A DNA stretch of 64,000 bases. Origin: Lysinibacillus xylanilyticus (lineage in GTDB: Bacteria; Bacillota; Bacilli; Bacillales_A; Planococcaceae). The stretch spans positions 348,415-412,414 of the forward strand of contig NZ_MDDN01000004.1 in the NCBI RefSeq assembly GCF_001708185.1, read 5' to 3'. Both the position numbers and the translations under genes were made by a program. Under the pieces are notes generated by a model. The model did not search any database. It saw nothing but the letters and a program-made list of their open reading frames with translations, and was not told the DNA's origin. Shown in pieces: positions 18,011 to 26,974 of the stretch. How positions within the stretch are numbered: the stretch's first letter is position 1; each line of letters starts with the position of its first letter.

Positions 18011-18772
18011 TTAAATATAGTCTATTACATTTAATATAGTATCTCTTAGTGCCTTATACTGTAAGTCTGGATAGGGTAATGTTTGTTCGTAAATTTCCAA
18101 AAATAACATTTTTAATTCTAATCTTTCATGTTGTGTCAAATCATCATCTATTTTTTCAAGCAATTGAAAAAAATCACCTAGCATAATACAAAGGTTAGAT
18201 TCAGTATTTTCATTTTTGTCAATTAGGTATTCACTGTCAGGTAGTAGGTGTTTACTAGCTTTGTATATCACAATTCCTACCATCTCGTTATTCTGTAAAA
18301 CAATTGAAAAATCTAAGGTCACCTTTACTTCAATGGAAGGCTTTGTTCTGATCCATTTTTCAGAATAGGATAGTAATATATCCTCTTCGACATAGTACTC
18401 GGTAAAATCTGATAATTTACAATCAAAATTCCCAACATTACTTATTTTTATATTTCCGTATTTTTCTTCTGCAAACATTATAGACGTTTTATCTCTTTTT
18501 ACTATTATTGGCTCGTTCAATTTTATAACTGCACTTATAAAATCCAAACTGTCTTTGTCAAATAATATAGTATCTACATCAGACCATAACCAATTAAAGC
18601 TACCATAACTTGTATTTTTCAGCATTTCTATTTCGTAATAATTTTTCTCTTTACCAATCCATACACTAGACAAGTACCATCGTATTTCTAAATTGCTTAT
18701 AATCTGTCCATCATTAATCATTATTTCCATGTTTATGCGCGGTAATTTTGCAAAGCAGATAACATAGCACAC
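18011..18772 (-). CDS. Unassigned immunity-array protein, about 240-253 aa
   Basis: I do not recognise this protein. It is soluble, acidic and beta-rich in its first two thirds (NLEIRWYLSSVWIGKEKNYY, YGNIKISNVGNFDCKL), then helical (LGDFFQLLEKIDDDLTQHER). The first residues may not be translated; the methionines about 15-18 codons in are alternative starts. It lies between the ISL3-interrupted pentapeptide gene and other orphan genes of the immunity array, so immunity is a contextual guess. Confidence 0.5.
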   Translation of the reverse strand: MCYVICFAKLPRINMEIMINDGQIISNLEIRWYLSSVWIGKEKNYYEIEMLKNTSYGSFNWLWSDVDTILFDKDSLDFISAVIKLNEPIIVKRDKTSIMFAEEKYGNIKISNVGNFDCKLSDFTEYYVEEDILLSYSEKWIRTKPSIEVKVTLDFSIVLQNNEMVGIVIYKASKHLLPDSEYLIDKNENTESNLCIMLGDFFQLLEKIDDDLTQHERLELKMLFLEIYEQTLPYPDLQYKALRDTILNVIDYI

Positions 18773-18960
18773 TTAAACTTTTTAACGTCTCTGCTTTATC
18801 TTTTACAACATTTCCTCCCTTTCAAATAATATCTTTAAATTATCACTTACGGCTTACGTATTTTGATACTTTTCAAGTTATTTAGTTTATGCAATAGGTT
18901 GTAACTTTTAAGAATTCCACTCAGAACTGCTTAGACCTCAGCAACAAAAAATGAAAAAGT

Positions 18961-19518
18961 TCAACTTATATAGCCTGCTTTTTTTAACATTACTACATTT
19001 ACAGGTATAAATTGTTCTTGGCTTTTGGTGACTTTATCGGTTGCCTCAGTATATGAACATGTTTCACAAGATTTATACAAATTTATGCCATCGATATCGG
19101 AAAGAATTCTAAGATGGTCGCTTTGACAATGAGGACATATTGTTGAAGAAACAAATGTTATGATATCTGTTATTAGATTTGATACCCTTCTCCAAACTTC
19201 AATATCAGATTTAGGTGTTCGATTAATATAACTTTTAACAATTAATTTAAAATCGTCCCCTTTTGTACCAATAATATACATTTCGAGTTCAACCTTCACA
19301 ATGAACCGGAACAATGTTCTTTCATTTTCTTCAAATTTATAAAACATATTCTGTTGAATATTATCAAAAAAATGCTCAATAGCTTCTTGATTACTTCTAA
19401 CTATTTCTATTAACCTACGCAATAGAGTACTCAAATCTAATTTTTCTATTTCGCAAAACACTTCTAAGACTTCTGGCCATAATGAATCCCGAATTCTTTT
19501 TCTACTCATAGCCCGCAC
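18961..19518 (-). CDS. Immunity-array protein with C-terminal zinc ribbon
   Basis: The 185 residues comprise a helical N-terminal part (about 1-115) and a C-terminal zinc ribbon with CPHCQSDHLRIL and, 20 residues on, CETC. Two CxxC pairs in this spacing usually bind one zinc ion. I know no named family for the combination. It may recognise a nucleic acid or a toxin nuclease. It is followed downstream, after a gap of about 190 bases, by the unassigned gene at 18011. Confidence 0.55.
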   Translation of the reverse strand: MRAMSRKRIRDSLWPEVLEVFCEIEKLDLSTLLRRLIEIVRSNQEAIEHFFDNIQQNMFYKFEENERTLFRFIVKVELEMYIIGTKGDDFKLIVKSYINRTPKSDIEVWRRVSNLITDIITFVSSTICPHCQSDHLRILSDIDGINLYKSCETCSYTEATDKVTKSQEQFIPVNVVMLKKAGYIS

Positions 19519-19571
19519 CTTTCATTGTCGCCGAAAATATTACTCTTACATCAAGAAAATGTTTTACTATC

Positions 19572-20054
19572 TTATATTTCTATTATTGTTTCGGCATGTT
19601 TTGTATCATTTTCAAAATTTTCAATCCAGAACTTCCGTTGCTCAGCTCCACCAATATTTATACCGAAAAGTTCTTGGCCATTGTTTAAGTTTAACTGAAT
19701 GCTATCACAAATAAGTTGTTCCTTATTCAACTCCATACCATATATGATTATACTTTTAACAGTATTTTTAGCAGACATCGAATCTGTAAATATTATTTGT
19801 CTTACTGAAGTTTTACACCGCAGCATATCTTCATCATATTCAAACTTGTATCGTATTGAATCAACTATGCTCACACTTAGTTTTGAATACTGGTCAATTG
19901 ATTCAAATTCGATACAATGTTCTCCTACTTCAAAATAATGTAAACGCATATCAGGATAGAACTCCGCAGCTCCATCTTCAATATCGACAAAACCAACTAA
20001 GTAAATATCTTGAACGGAATTATTCTTAAAAATATCTGTAAGTTTTTCCTGCAT
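19572..20054 (-). CDS. Unassigned beta-rich immunity-array protein
   Basis: This 160-aa soluble protein is probably beta-rich (DIYLVGFVDIEDGAAEFYPD, LHYFEVGEHCIEFESI, SIIIYGMELN). I do not recognise a family. It is the most upstream member of the orphan array and is separated from the divergent DUF418 gene by about 280 bases, where its promoter should lie. The ribosome binding site is AAAGGGGAG. Confidence 0.5.
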   Translation of the reverse strand: MQEKLTDIFKNNSVQDIYLVGFVDIEDGAAEFYPDMRLHYFEVGEHCIEFESIDQYSKLSVSIVDSIRYKFEYDEDMLRCKTSVRQIIFTDSMSAKNTVKSIIIYGMELNKEQLICDSIQLNLNNGQELFGINIGGAEQRKFWIENFENDTKHAETIIEI

Positions 20055-20344
20055 AAAAACTCCCCTTTATTTCGTGAAAAATTAAATACCTATGTCTATA
20101 TGTTTTATGTACTTTTTACTATAGTATCAACAATAGTTCGTTGTAAATAAATTTCCAATCTCACTATATTTGGACCATCCAATTCAACGGCAAATTTTTC
20201 CTTTGAAATATTTTATAAAAATTACGATATCCTAGTTTTCCTTATAAAATCTTGATAATTATCATTTAAAGTTTCATTAGTAAAAGTTTTCAGCAATAAC
20301 CTATTTGTTGAAGGAACAAAATAACAATCAAAAGGATGATGTAC

Positions 20345-21565
20345 ATGAAACAAAAGCTTTCACCTATATCGGCCAAAGAGCGGATAGAAACAATCGATGT
20401 ATTAAGGGGGTTCGCATTATTTGGAATCATACTAGCAAATATTGTTTGGTTTCTTTATCCTGTCTACATGCAGGAAGATCCAAGTTTTAAAAATGAATGG
20501 ACTTCTTTTTGGAATCAAGCCGATTACACAGTCAAATCTCTTCTTACTATGTTTGTCGATGGTAAATTTATTATGCTCTTTTCCATGCTGTTCGGTTTTG
20601 GAATGGTCATCATGCAGGAAAGAGCAGCCGCAAAGCAATTAAACTTCTGGGGAATTTATTCTCGACGACTTATTGCGTTATTTATTTTCGGTTGTCTCCA
20701 TGCCTATTTCATCTGGTTTGGTGATATTTTAACAGACTACGCAATTTTAGGATTATTACTCCTTCTCATGCATAAGTTAAAACCTAATGCCATGTTAATC
20801 ATTAGCATTACTTTATATAGCTTACTTTTTGGGGTTTTAACGCTAGGAGCTCTGTCTTCCAATCCTACTATGACCATGACTATGTCAGAGGAAAGTCGCC
20901 AGCTCATGCAAGTTACAATAGATGCCCACCAAAATGGAAGCATTCAAGAATTAATGGATGCCAACCTTATGGAAAGAACTTTTTATACAATGCGTAACGG
21001 ATTATATATTCTTTTTTTAGGTGACCCTATTTTTTATTTATTCACAAATCTTCCGTTCTTACTAATGTTCCTATTCGGGGCAGCCGTTGCGAAGAAAAAA
21101 TGGATTCAGCGTTTTGAAGACTATCGAAAAGGCTTTTTCATTACTTGGTTACTGACATTTATTACTGGTGGCACATTGAGCTGGATACTACCTTTCTTTT
21201 TAAAAAATGCATCAGCTGCTCAATTGATTCAATATATGAGCTCGCCACTCCTAACAATCTTTTATGCTATTAGCTTGATCTTCATCTATCAAACGGTTAA
21301 AGGGAAGAAAGTTTTACAGTGGTTAGCTTTCCCTGGAAGAATGGCATTCACAAACTATATCGGCCAATCAATTATTTGTACATTTTTATTTGGGCCGTTT
21401 GCATTTGGCGTATACGGAAAACTACACTTAACGACAGCCATCATCATTGCTATTGTCATTTTTGTGCTACAAATGATTTTTAGTAAGCTATGGCTATCCA
21501 AATTCCGCTTCGGACCATTAGAATATGTTTGGAGATCAATCACTTATTTAGGCATAAAAAAATAA
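20345..21565 (+). CDS. DUF418 multi-pass membrane protein
   Basis: The N-terminus RIETIDVLRGFALFGIILAN is the hallmark of DUF418 (YeiB-like) proteins, here with the usual length of about 400 aa and eight to ten hydrophobic helices. DUF418 proteins are cytoplasmic-membrane proteins of unknown function, distantly related to acyltransferase-3 families. I prefer the ATG at 20345, eight bases after AAAGG, over the ATGs at 20336 and 20339, which overlap the ribosome binding site. It is the only plus-strand gene between 3.1 and 64 kb and separates the orphan immunity array from the Rhs graveyard. Confidence 0.85.
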   Translation: MKQKLSPISAKERIETIDVLRGFALFGIILANIVWFLYPVYMQEDPSFKNEWTSFWNQADYTVKSLLTMFVDGKFIMLFSMLFGFGMVIMQERAAAKQLNFWGIYSRRLIALFIFGCLHAYFIWFGDILTDYAILGLLLLLMHKLKPNAMLIISITLYSLLFGVLTLGALSSNPTMTMTMSEESRQLMQVTIDAHQNGSIQELMDANLMERTFYTMRNGLYILFLGDPIFYLFTNLPFLLMFLFGAAVAKKKWIQRFEDYRKGFFITWLLTFITGGTLSWILPFFLKNASAAQLIQYMSSPLLTIFYAISLIFIYQTVKGKKVLQWLAFPGRMAFTNYIGQSIICTFLFGPFAFGVYGKLHLTTAIIIAIVIFVLQMIFSKLWLSKFRFGPLEYVWRSITYLGIKK

Positions 21566-21782
21566 TTATTCAGTAAGCACGAAATATAAAAAAATAAGCG
21601 CACCTTCTCATGTCACCCTACATTAATTTTATGCATTTAACATTCTAAATTTAGATATACTAACTGCAACAACCTCTTAGAACACTAGATGAGGTCGTAT
21701 AGTAAGAAGAGACGATACTCATCTTGACCCTTTTTTCATCATTAAGTGATTTTTATATTTTCTAAATACATACTCTTTACCT

Positions 21783-21826
21783 AAGTGCGTCTTGAATTTC
21801 TACTAGACCTTGCACAAAATCTTGAG
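21783..21826 (-). pseudogene. Sliver of Rhs core sequence
   Basis: The minus strand reads QDFVQGLVEIQDAL, close to DGQDLIEIQDALGQS of the full-length Rhs protein, and stops right afterwards. It lies inside an otherwise empty stretch (21566-21925). It may be the last trace of an Rhs cassette next to the DUF418 gene. The match is short, so confidence is low. The rest of this gap shows nothing I can support. Confidence 0.3.
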
Positions 21827-21925
21827 AATGGTATTTAAATGAGCAACCGGTACGACAATTATAAGATGAAGGTAAATGTTCGAATCTTCTTAGGATCGAA
21901 CGGGAAAAATTCCATAATACAAATC

Positions 21926-22393
21926 TCACTCGACACAAAAATTAACCTCTTTTGATATAATTTCAATTAATGTTTCCCTGTTCCAGGCCAGTAATATCTT
22001 AAATAGTTTGTAATCGCTTGCTGTTTCCTTTAATTTGTTACATGTTTCTTGTATTTTAATATTGTCAATTTCAACAATAAAGTCTCCTACCTCCTCACCT
22101 ATAGCATCAAGTGCTTTTACACTTATCGTATCTATACAGTCGATACCTATTCCCCATATTTTATCGAATGGAATTTGTCTGCTGCGTCCTAGCATCTTAC
22201 ATTCGTCTGGTGTTTGCGCTCTTATAATTTGTAATGCAATTTTATCAGCACCAAACAATTTAGCTTTACGATACATTACAGCTTGTTCACTCCATTTAAA
22301 AAGTTGTCCTTGATGCTTAAATGGAGAGTAATAAAAGTTAGAAAATACATCTTGCTTTCCCTAGAAAAATACAAAGTCGTTAGCTTCTTTCAT
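21926..22393 (-). pseudogene. NADAR-family (YbiA-like) protein with in-frame amber stop
   Basis: An ATG at 22393, behind AAAAAAGGAG, opens MKEANDFVFF, and then a TAG at 22363-22361 interrupts the frame. After it comes GKQDVFSNFYYSPFKHQG and AVMYRKAKLFGADKIA...CKMLGRSRQIPFDKIW, the canonical NADAR core (the F-x-N-F-Y motif, the KA-x-x-F-G helix and the LGR motif). The family usually has a tryptophan-like residue where the TAG stands, so TGG to TAG is the simplest explanation. NADAR proteins remove ADP-ribose from nucleobases in some toxin-antitoxin pairs. Restart at an internal codon would lose the start of the fold. Confidence 0.7.
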
Positions 22394-22479
22394 AATTAAT
22401 GCTCCTTTTTTGAACTTAATTGACAATCCTTTTTTATTTGGTTTTAAATCCTCAAAACCTGGCTTGAATTTGGTCTCAC

Positions 22480-22872
22480 TCAAGATTTAATCCAATTGAG
22501 TATTAGGCTTTCAATCTCTATTAAGTTTTTTTCATTTAACACACAATTGATTACTAATTCATCATTATGATTATCCATCGTACTATTTATCCAATGAGAA
22601 AGTTCTTGTTGGTCTCCCATATCTGTCTGAAGTATTCTGATAATCTTTTCATTTTTCAATGATTTTGCAGAAAAAATGGGATTTGCATTCATCATACTTT
22701 TCCCGTTCGAAAATTTAGTGTTGTAAAAAGGAGAAATCCATTCATTTTTATTTTTACTGTTTTTATCTAAAATGCTTAGAAAAAAATCAAGCCAGAATTG
22801 CTCTAACTCAGCATAAACATATTCATCTTCTAAATAAGTATTGAATTTCTGAAATTTTTGATGTGGAATCAT
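22480..22872 (-). CDS. Unassigned putative immunity protein behind an Rhs fragment
   Basis: This 130-aa, acidic, mainly helical protein (YAELEQFWLDFFLSILDKNS, LSHWINSTMDNHNDELVINC) begins where the Rhs fragment of the neighbouring cassette runs out, with a G-rich ribosome binding site just before the ATG. Its position, directly behind an Rhs core end, is where a cognate immunity gene stands. The toxin tip itself appears to have been deleted. I do not recognise the family. Confidence 0.5.
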   Translation of the reverse strand: MIPHQKFQKFNTYLEDEYVYAELEQFWLDFFLSILDKNSKNKNEWISPFYNTKFSNGKSMMNANPIFSAKSLKNEKIIRILQTDMGDQQELSHWINSTMDNHNDELVINCVLNEKNLIEIESLILNWIKS

Positions 22873-23430
22873 TTACACCCCCCTTCCCTTTTGCAGGTGA
22901 TGGATCAGGAACAATCGGGTCTGGCTGTGTATACATCCCCGCTTGTGGTGAGTAGTACCTATATCGATTATAGTAAAATCTTATTTCTTCATCCGCATAC
23001 TGACCTTGATACCTAAATGGGATGAAGTCTTTCTCACCTGTAAATTCTTTCACTCGTCCATAAATATCAAGCTCAGCTGACCAAACCTTATTACCTTGTT
23101 CATCATAAGATTCTACAGGCGTTCCTAGATAATCACTAATAATACTGTAGTTACCTTCACTCGTGATTTTAACTGTACGAACCCATCATTAAACACCCAT
23201 GTGACTAGATTATCTGGTATTTCTGAGTCGTTCTGTGATGGATGCTCATCTATATTTTCAAATATATCTGAATTATTATGCAAGAAATACTCATGTAGGA
23301 TAGTATTCCCATCCCAAACGAAACTTGTTGTTTTCTCGTCAGAACACTTTTCTATTCGTCTACCAAGCGAGTCATACTTGAAAGTAACTTCTGTGTAGTC
23401 TGGTTTGATGACCTTCGACATTTGTCTCAT
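22873..23430 (-). pseudogene. Displaced Rhs core fragment, tip lost
   Basis: The sequence matches the last part of the Rhs core (KVIKPDYTEVTFKYDSLGRR ... FRYQGQYADEEIRFYYNRYR, then YSPQAGMYTQPDPI). Compared with the intact gene, 4 bases are missing near 23175 (after GGTTCGTAC), which shifts the frame. After QPDPI the conserved core end is replaced by unrelated residues and no toxin tip follows. The fragment starts inside the 3' end of the HEAT-like gene. It is a non-functional remnant of an earlier C-terminal cassette. Confidence 0.8.
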
Positions 23431-23986
23431 AAAGATACTCTTTTAACATTTTGCAAATAGGATATTTAAATTCATTTGGTATATTTTTTATATTACCTTT
23501 CACAACCCACCTAAATAATCTCATAGACTTTATTTTGGGAGGAATGCTTGCTATTGATATAATATAGTTCCATTTGTTTGAATATTCCTCGAATTGAGGT
23601 AATTTAACAAGTCCTGTCGCTACTGCAAGTCTAATTTTATTATTTTTATGATTTACAAATTGTAGAAAGAAATTATAAATATTTTGGGTATCCGCTTCAA
23701 ATTCATCATAAAGCTGGCGCATAGACCAAAAAACTCTATCAGATATTTGACCTAATGACCATAGTACCTGTTCTACAACCTTTTCATCTGATTCATATCG
23801 ATACCCAACATTAATTAATTTTTGTATAAAATCTGGATTAGATAAAAATTCCGAAATTGGTGATCCAGTCTCTAATCTAGTTGCTTTTTCAATAGTCTTA
23901 ATTAATGATAATGTATTTTCTGGAGTCGAATTGCACAAATCTTCAAGTGCTTTTGTCACTGCTTCTAATTTTTTTATGTTGGACAT
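23372..23986 (-). CDS. HEAT-like helical immunity-type protein, 3' end fused to Rhs debris
   Basis: The protein is made of paired helices in a HEAT-like pattern (NPDFIQKLINVGYRYESDEK, VVEQVLWSLGQISDRVF, HKNNKIRLAVATGLVKLPQF). Such alpha-solenoids occur among polymorphic-toxin immunity proteins. The last residues (after LKEYLYETNV) are encoded by Rhs-core DNA read in a different frame, so the original C-terminus was replaced when the next cassette recombined in. The fold may survive because solenoids tolerate truncation. The ribosome binding site is GAGGTAAAATAAA. Confidence 0.6.
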   Translation of the reverse strand: MSNIKKLEAVTKALEDLCNSTPENTLSLIKTIEKATRLETGSPISEFLSNPDFIQKLINVGYRYESDEKVVEQVLWSLGQISDRVFWSMRQLYDEFEADTQNIYNFFLQFVNHKNNKIRLAVATGLVKLPQFEEYSNKWNYIISIASIPPKIKSMRLFRWVVKGNIKNIPNEFKYPICKMLKEYLYETNVEGHQTRLHRSYFQV

Positions 23987-24114
23987 TTTATTTTACCTCC
24001 TCTATCAACATTTACCGTTTTGTCCTAAACCATCATGTTAGTACTAAATTCTTGAAGTTTTTAGTTTCTCGTACCAAAAAATATGTCCCAATTAAAGATA
24101 TCAAATAAATATAT

Positions 24115-24165
24115 GAAAAAACATATATAAAGGAAGGCTTCAACGTCTTCTTTACATATGTTTTT
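24115..24165 (-). terminator. Cassette terminator, ACATATG family
   Basis: A long imperfect stem (AAAAACATATGTAAAGAAG on the minus strand pairing with CTTCCTTTATATATGTTTTT) ends in a T run. It lies about 75 bases beyond the immunity gene at 24239. Related hairpins follow the immunity genes at 31621 and 34148. Confidence 0.7.
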
Positions 24166-24238
24166 AATTTCTTTATTTGGTCAAATGAAATTTAATTTAG
24201 ATTCATTGTGAAAATGTTAAGCCAACATAAAGCTATCT

Positions 24239-24706
24239 TTATTTATCAAGATCTACAGACCAATCAACCTCTTCATTAAACCAATTACATAATTTTGTTG
24301 AACCATTATCCATTTTCAAAGGAATTTCTCTTGCCCACATTTTAATGTCATTTATGAAAATCTCTTTTTCAAGCCCTTCAAAGTTATGTTTTTCTAACGC
24401 CCTGTTTAGAAACTCTAAGATTAAATTCCCCAAATGATACCGTTGCTCTACTTTATACATTTTTTCATATTCTTCTACCGTAACTGCCATATCAATTGTC
24501 AGATAGTTATCTTTTTTAGTATATCTGATAAATGATTTTCTTTCATAGGATTCAGGTAAGCATCTAATGGCTATCCCGATTGAAACATCGACATTCTTAT
24601 ATTTTGTATTTATATTAGATACCAATGCGTTTCTTAATTCACTAGCTAATTCACCAACTCTCGCACCCGCAGTGTCTGTAACTATTGAAAAATCCATACA
24701 ACTCAC
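24239..24706 (-). CDS. Immunity protein of the URI-type toxin cassette (copy 2)
   Basis: At 155 aa this protein is a close paralogue of 31621-32079: both have IVTDTAG..VGELASELRN, RCLPESY.RKSFIRYTKKDN and YK.EQRYHLGN. Both genes sit immediately downstream of the same kind of toxin tip, so they are very probably its cognate immunity proteins. Here the toxin has lost its catalytic core while the immunity gene remains intact. I know no family name. The frame appears soluble, alpha/beta and acidic. Confidence 0.7.
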   Translation of the reverse strand: MSCMDFSIVTDTAGARVGELASELRNALVSNINTKYKNVDVSIGIAIRCLPESYERKSFIRYTKKDNYLTIDMAVTVEEYEKMYKVEQRYHLGNLILEFLNRALEKHNFEGLEKEIFINDIKMWAREIPLKMDNGSTKLCNWFNEEVDWSVDLDK

Positions 24707-24722
24707 TCCTTCTTAAACTTAT

Positions 24723-25270
24723 TTAGTGACTACACTTATTGCCTGGAGGTAAAAATCCTTTCCATTGTTCATAACCTCTAATTTTCATATTTCCATGATA
24801 TTTTACAGTTGCATTTGATACGTTTGAATGCAAAACTTTCATCTCAACACCCTTGCTTTAAATACATTTGACCAACCGGATTTTTCTTACCCCATTCCAT
24901 TACATCGTACCAACCATCCTGCATTGCAATTAATGCATATAGATCATCCAGTCCAAACGAGTCTATTTTTACATTTGGATTATTCACATATGCGTACAAG
25001 GTAGGATTTCCACCCGCAAGTCCAATCGGGTCTATTTGAGTATAATTCCCTTGTTCTGGGTCATAGTATCGGAATCTGTTGTAATACAATCCGATCTCTA
25101 TGTCATCATATTGCCCCTAATACCTAAACGGAATGAAATCCTGCTCACCAGTGAACTCATTCACTCGCCCAAAGATATCAAGCTTAGCTGACCAAACCCA
25201 AGTGTCATCATAATAATCAGCTCGAATGACATCTTCCCTATACCGTCGTGTTGATACGCTTCAAAATATT
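24723..25270 (-). pseudogene. Rhs fragment with URI-type toxin tip lacking its core
   Basis: The Rhs part is shortened: NYYDDTW is joined directly to VWSAKLDIFGRVNEFTG, which removes several hundred codons of core. A CAG codon has become TAG at 25119-25117. The tip begins as in 32102-33910 ([20 protein letters not shown]), but after YLKQG about 71 bases are missing. This deletes the segment equivalent to ELWKIGTSKNAKKRYTLAYL and shifts the frame; the end ([18 protein letters not shown] ... GNKCSH) is preserved in another frame. It is clearly dead as a toxin. Confidence 0.8.
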
Positions 25271-25324
25271 ACCTGGACGATGAATCATAAGATAATAATT
25301 TTATTGATTGTTCAAATTAAAACA

Positions 25325-25362
25325 CCCCCTGAAAATTAGACTTCTGATCTAACTTTCAGGAG
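25325..25362 (-). terminator. Terminator of the ankyrin-SUFU immunity gene
   Basis: A stem of about 13 pairs (CTCCTGAAAGTTAGA with TCTAATTTTCAGGGG on the minus strand, with a small mismatch) is followed by TTTTAATTT. It lies 50 bases beyond the stop codon at 25415. Confidence 0.75.
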
Positions 25363-25414
25363 GTAGTAAACCCTTTTTTTGTCACACACTCAAAATATTA
25401 CCCTTAAAGTTATA

Positions 25415-26530
25415 CTATACCTTTAAGGAGACTTTCCCCCATTTCGCTGTTCGATGTTTCCCTAACCAATTTTCCATTTTACTTCCCTTAGGGCAACCTG
25501 TTTTCGGATATTTAATAGGAATGAGTAGCAACAAACTAACTTCATCATCAACTTCATCAATTTGCTCTAAATCGGGATTAAATTGATAATCAGTTAGAAT
25601 AAATGCATCAGTGCTTTTTGGCCATTCAAGTTGATTCCATTCAGTATCAGTCTTTTCAATAACCATCCCTTCACGAAGTTCATTTCCATCTAACCTATAT
25701 TGACCCAACAAAAACATTAATTGTGCAGGAAAAGATTCAACGCACTTTTCGTCAACTAGTTGACGATTTACCGGCCAATCATACGGGACACTCATCATTA
25801 ATTCAATTCTTGGTAAGGATTCAAAAACACCAATAGTAAATATTAACTTGAATTTCTTGTCATTTTTTATTAAAGCTGTTCTTAAGTCTATAGTATTTTT
25901 TGTTAGCACTGTAGATAATATTGAACCAACTTTATTATCAATGTGCGCTAAAATTCCATCCCCTCTTTCATTCATTAAATCAATTTGTTCATGTGCAGAT
26001 AAACCTCCTTTTGACTTTAATAATTCAATAATATTTTGATGATCGTATACAGAAGCTAAATCTAGTGCTGTTTGGTTAAATCGCCTATGTAAACGATTTA
26101 TATCAGCCCCACTGTCCAGAAGGTACTTAACATTTTCTATATGTCCCTCAATTACCGCAGACATTAATGGTGTAATAATTCCTCTACTATCTCCATCCAC
26201 CCATGCACCAATTGAAATAAATTCTTTTACCCACTCTATGTCACCCTGTCCAGCAACATATTCTAGTGATGAACAGTACCAAGAGTCAACAACATTCACA
26301 TTAATTCCTTTTTTAATTAAATATGAACAAGTATTTTTCTTTCCGCGCGATGAAGCAAAATGTAATAAACTCTCATTTTTCTCAACATTTCCATATACAG
26401 GAATATTAATAAATTCAGGATATTTAATAAGAATACTATCAAGTAATTTTACATCGTCTTCGCGAATTGAATCATAAATCTTGTAAAAAATATCAGTATT
26501 ATCCTCAAATATTTTTTTAATATCTTCCAT
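25415..26530 (-). CDS. Ankyrin-repeat plus SUFU-domain immunity protein
   Basis: Residues about 20-180 are ankyrin repeats (ESLLHFASSRGKKNTCSYLI, TPLMSAVIEGHIENVKYLLD, TALDLASVYDHQNIIELLKS). Residues about 195-370 are a SUFU domain (RIELMMSVPYDWPVN, FPAQLMFLLGQYRL, FILTDYQFN, LLIPI). Both modules are established in immunity proteins against nuclease toxins. Its ATG directly follows the stop codon of an AHH-type toxin tip (TAAATG), the strongest toxin-immunity pairing signal in the graveyard. It is intact, while the toxin gene is broken. Confidence 0.85.
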   Translation of the reverse strand: MEDIKKIFEDNTDIFYKIYDSIREDDVKLLDSILIKYPEFINIPVYGNVEKNESLLHFASSRGKKNTCSYLIKKGINVNVVDSWYCSSLEYVAGQGDIEWVKEFISIGAWVDGDSRGIITPLMSAVIEGHIENVKYLLDSGADINRLHRRFNQTALDLASVYDHQNIIELLKSKGGLSAHEQIDLMNERGDGILAHIDNKVGSILSTVLTKNTIDLRTALIKNDKKFKLIFTIGVFESLPRIELMMSVPYDWPVNRQLVDEKCVESFPAQLMFLLGQYRLDGNELREGMVIEKTDTEWNQLEWPKSTDAFILTDYQFNPDLEQIDEVDDEVSLLLLIPIKYPKTGCPKGSKMENWLGKHRTAKWGKVSLKV

Positions 26531-26890
26531 TTAGAAAAATTTTCCTTTCTTAGCATTTTTATCTAATAACTTCAGAGCTTCTTCAACAGCTGTCTTTCCT
26601 TCTTTATTTGCTTCTACCAGTGTATCATGTACATACTTCGCAGCTTTTTTAGTATGTGCGCCACCACCATTTTGCGCCCAAGTAAAGTTTCGAATGTCAT
26701 CATTAAGCCCTATATTGTGTTGTTTTAAAATATCTTGAGAATCTGTAATGTAAAAGGTTACTTGCGTATGGTTATCTTTCGCGAAAATGACATCATCATA
26801 GGCATTGTACTTTAATTAAACGTCGTTACCATCTGATAGATTTGCCCGTACAAGTCGATTTAAGTTATCATAACGGAACTTTTCTGTGGC
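26531..26890 (-). pseudogene. Rhs fragment fused to an AHH-type toxin tip end
   Basis: The upstream part is Rhs core (FRYDNLNRLVRANLSDGNDV, then a TAA where the intact gene has CAA, then KYNAYDDVIFAKDNHTQVTF). It continues in frame into a foreign tail: YITDSQDILKQHNIGLNDDI, then GGGAHTKKAAKYVHDTLVEA and a lysine-rich end. Spacing and sequence of the histidine-containing tail fit the C-terminal half of an AHH/HNH nuclease. The N-terminal half of the tip, with the AHH motif, is missing, so the toxin cannot be active. The stop codon abuts the ankyrin-SUFU gene. Confidence 0.7.
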
Positions 26891-26974
26891 CGATATTCTT
26901 TAACTATTCTTTGCTCTTACTTATTTGTTCAAGTGCTAGATTTAGACATCAATCGTTTCCTAAAAATCATTTTT

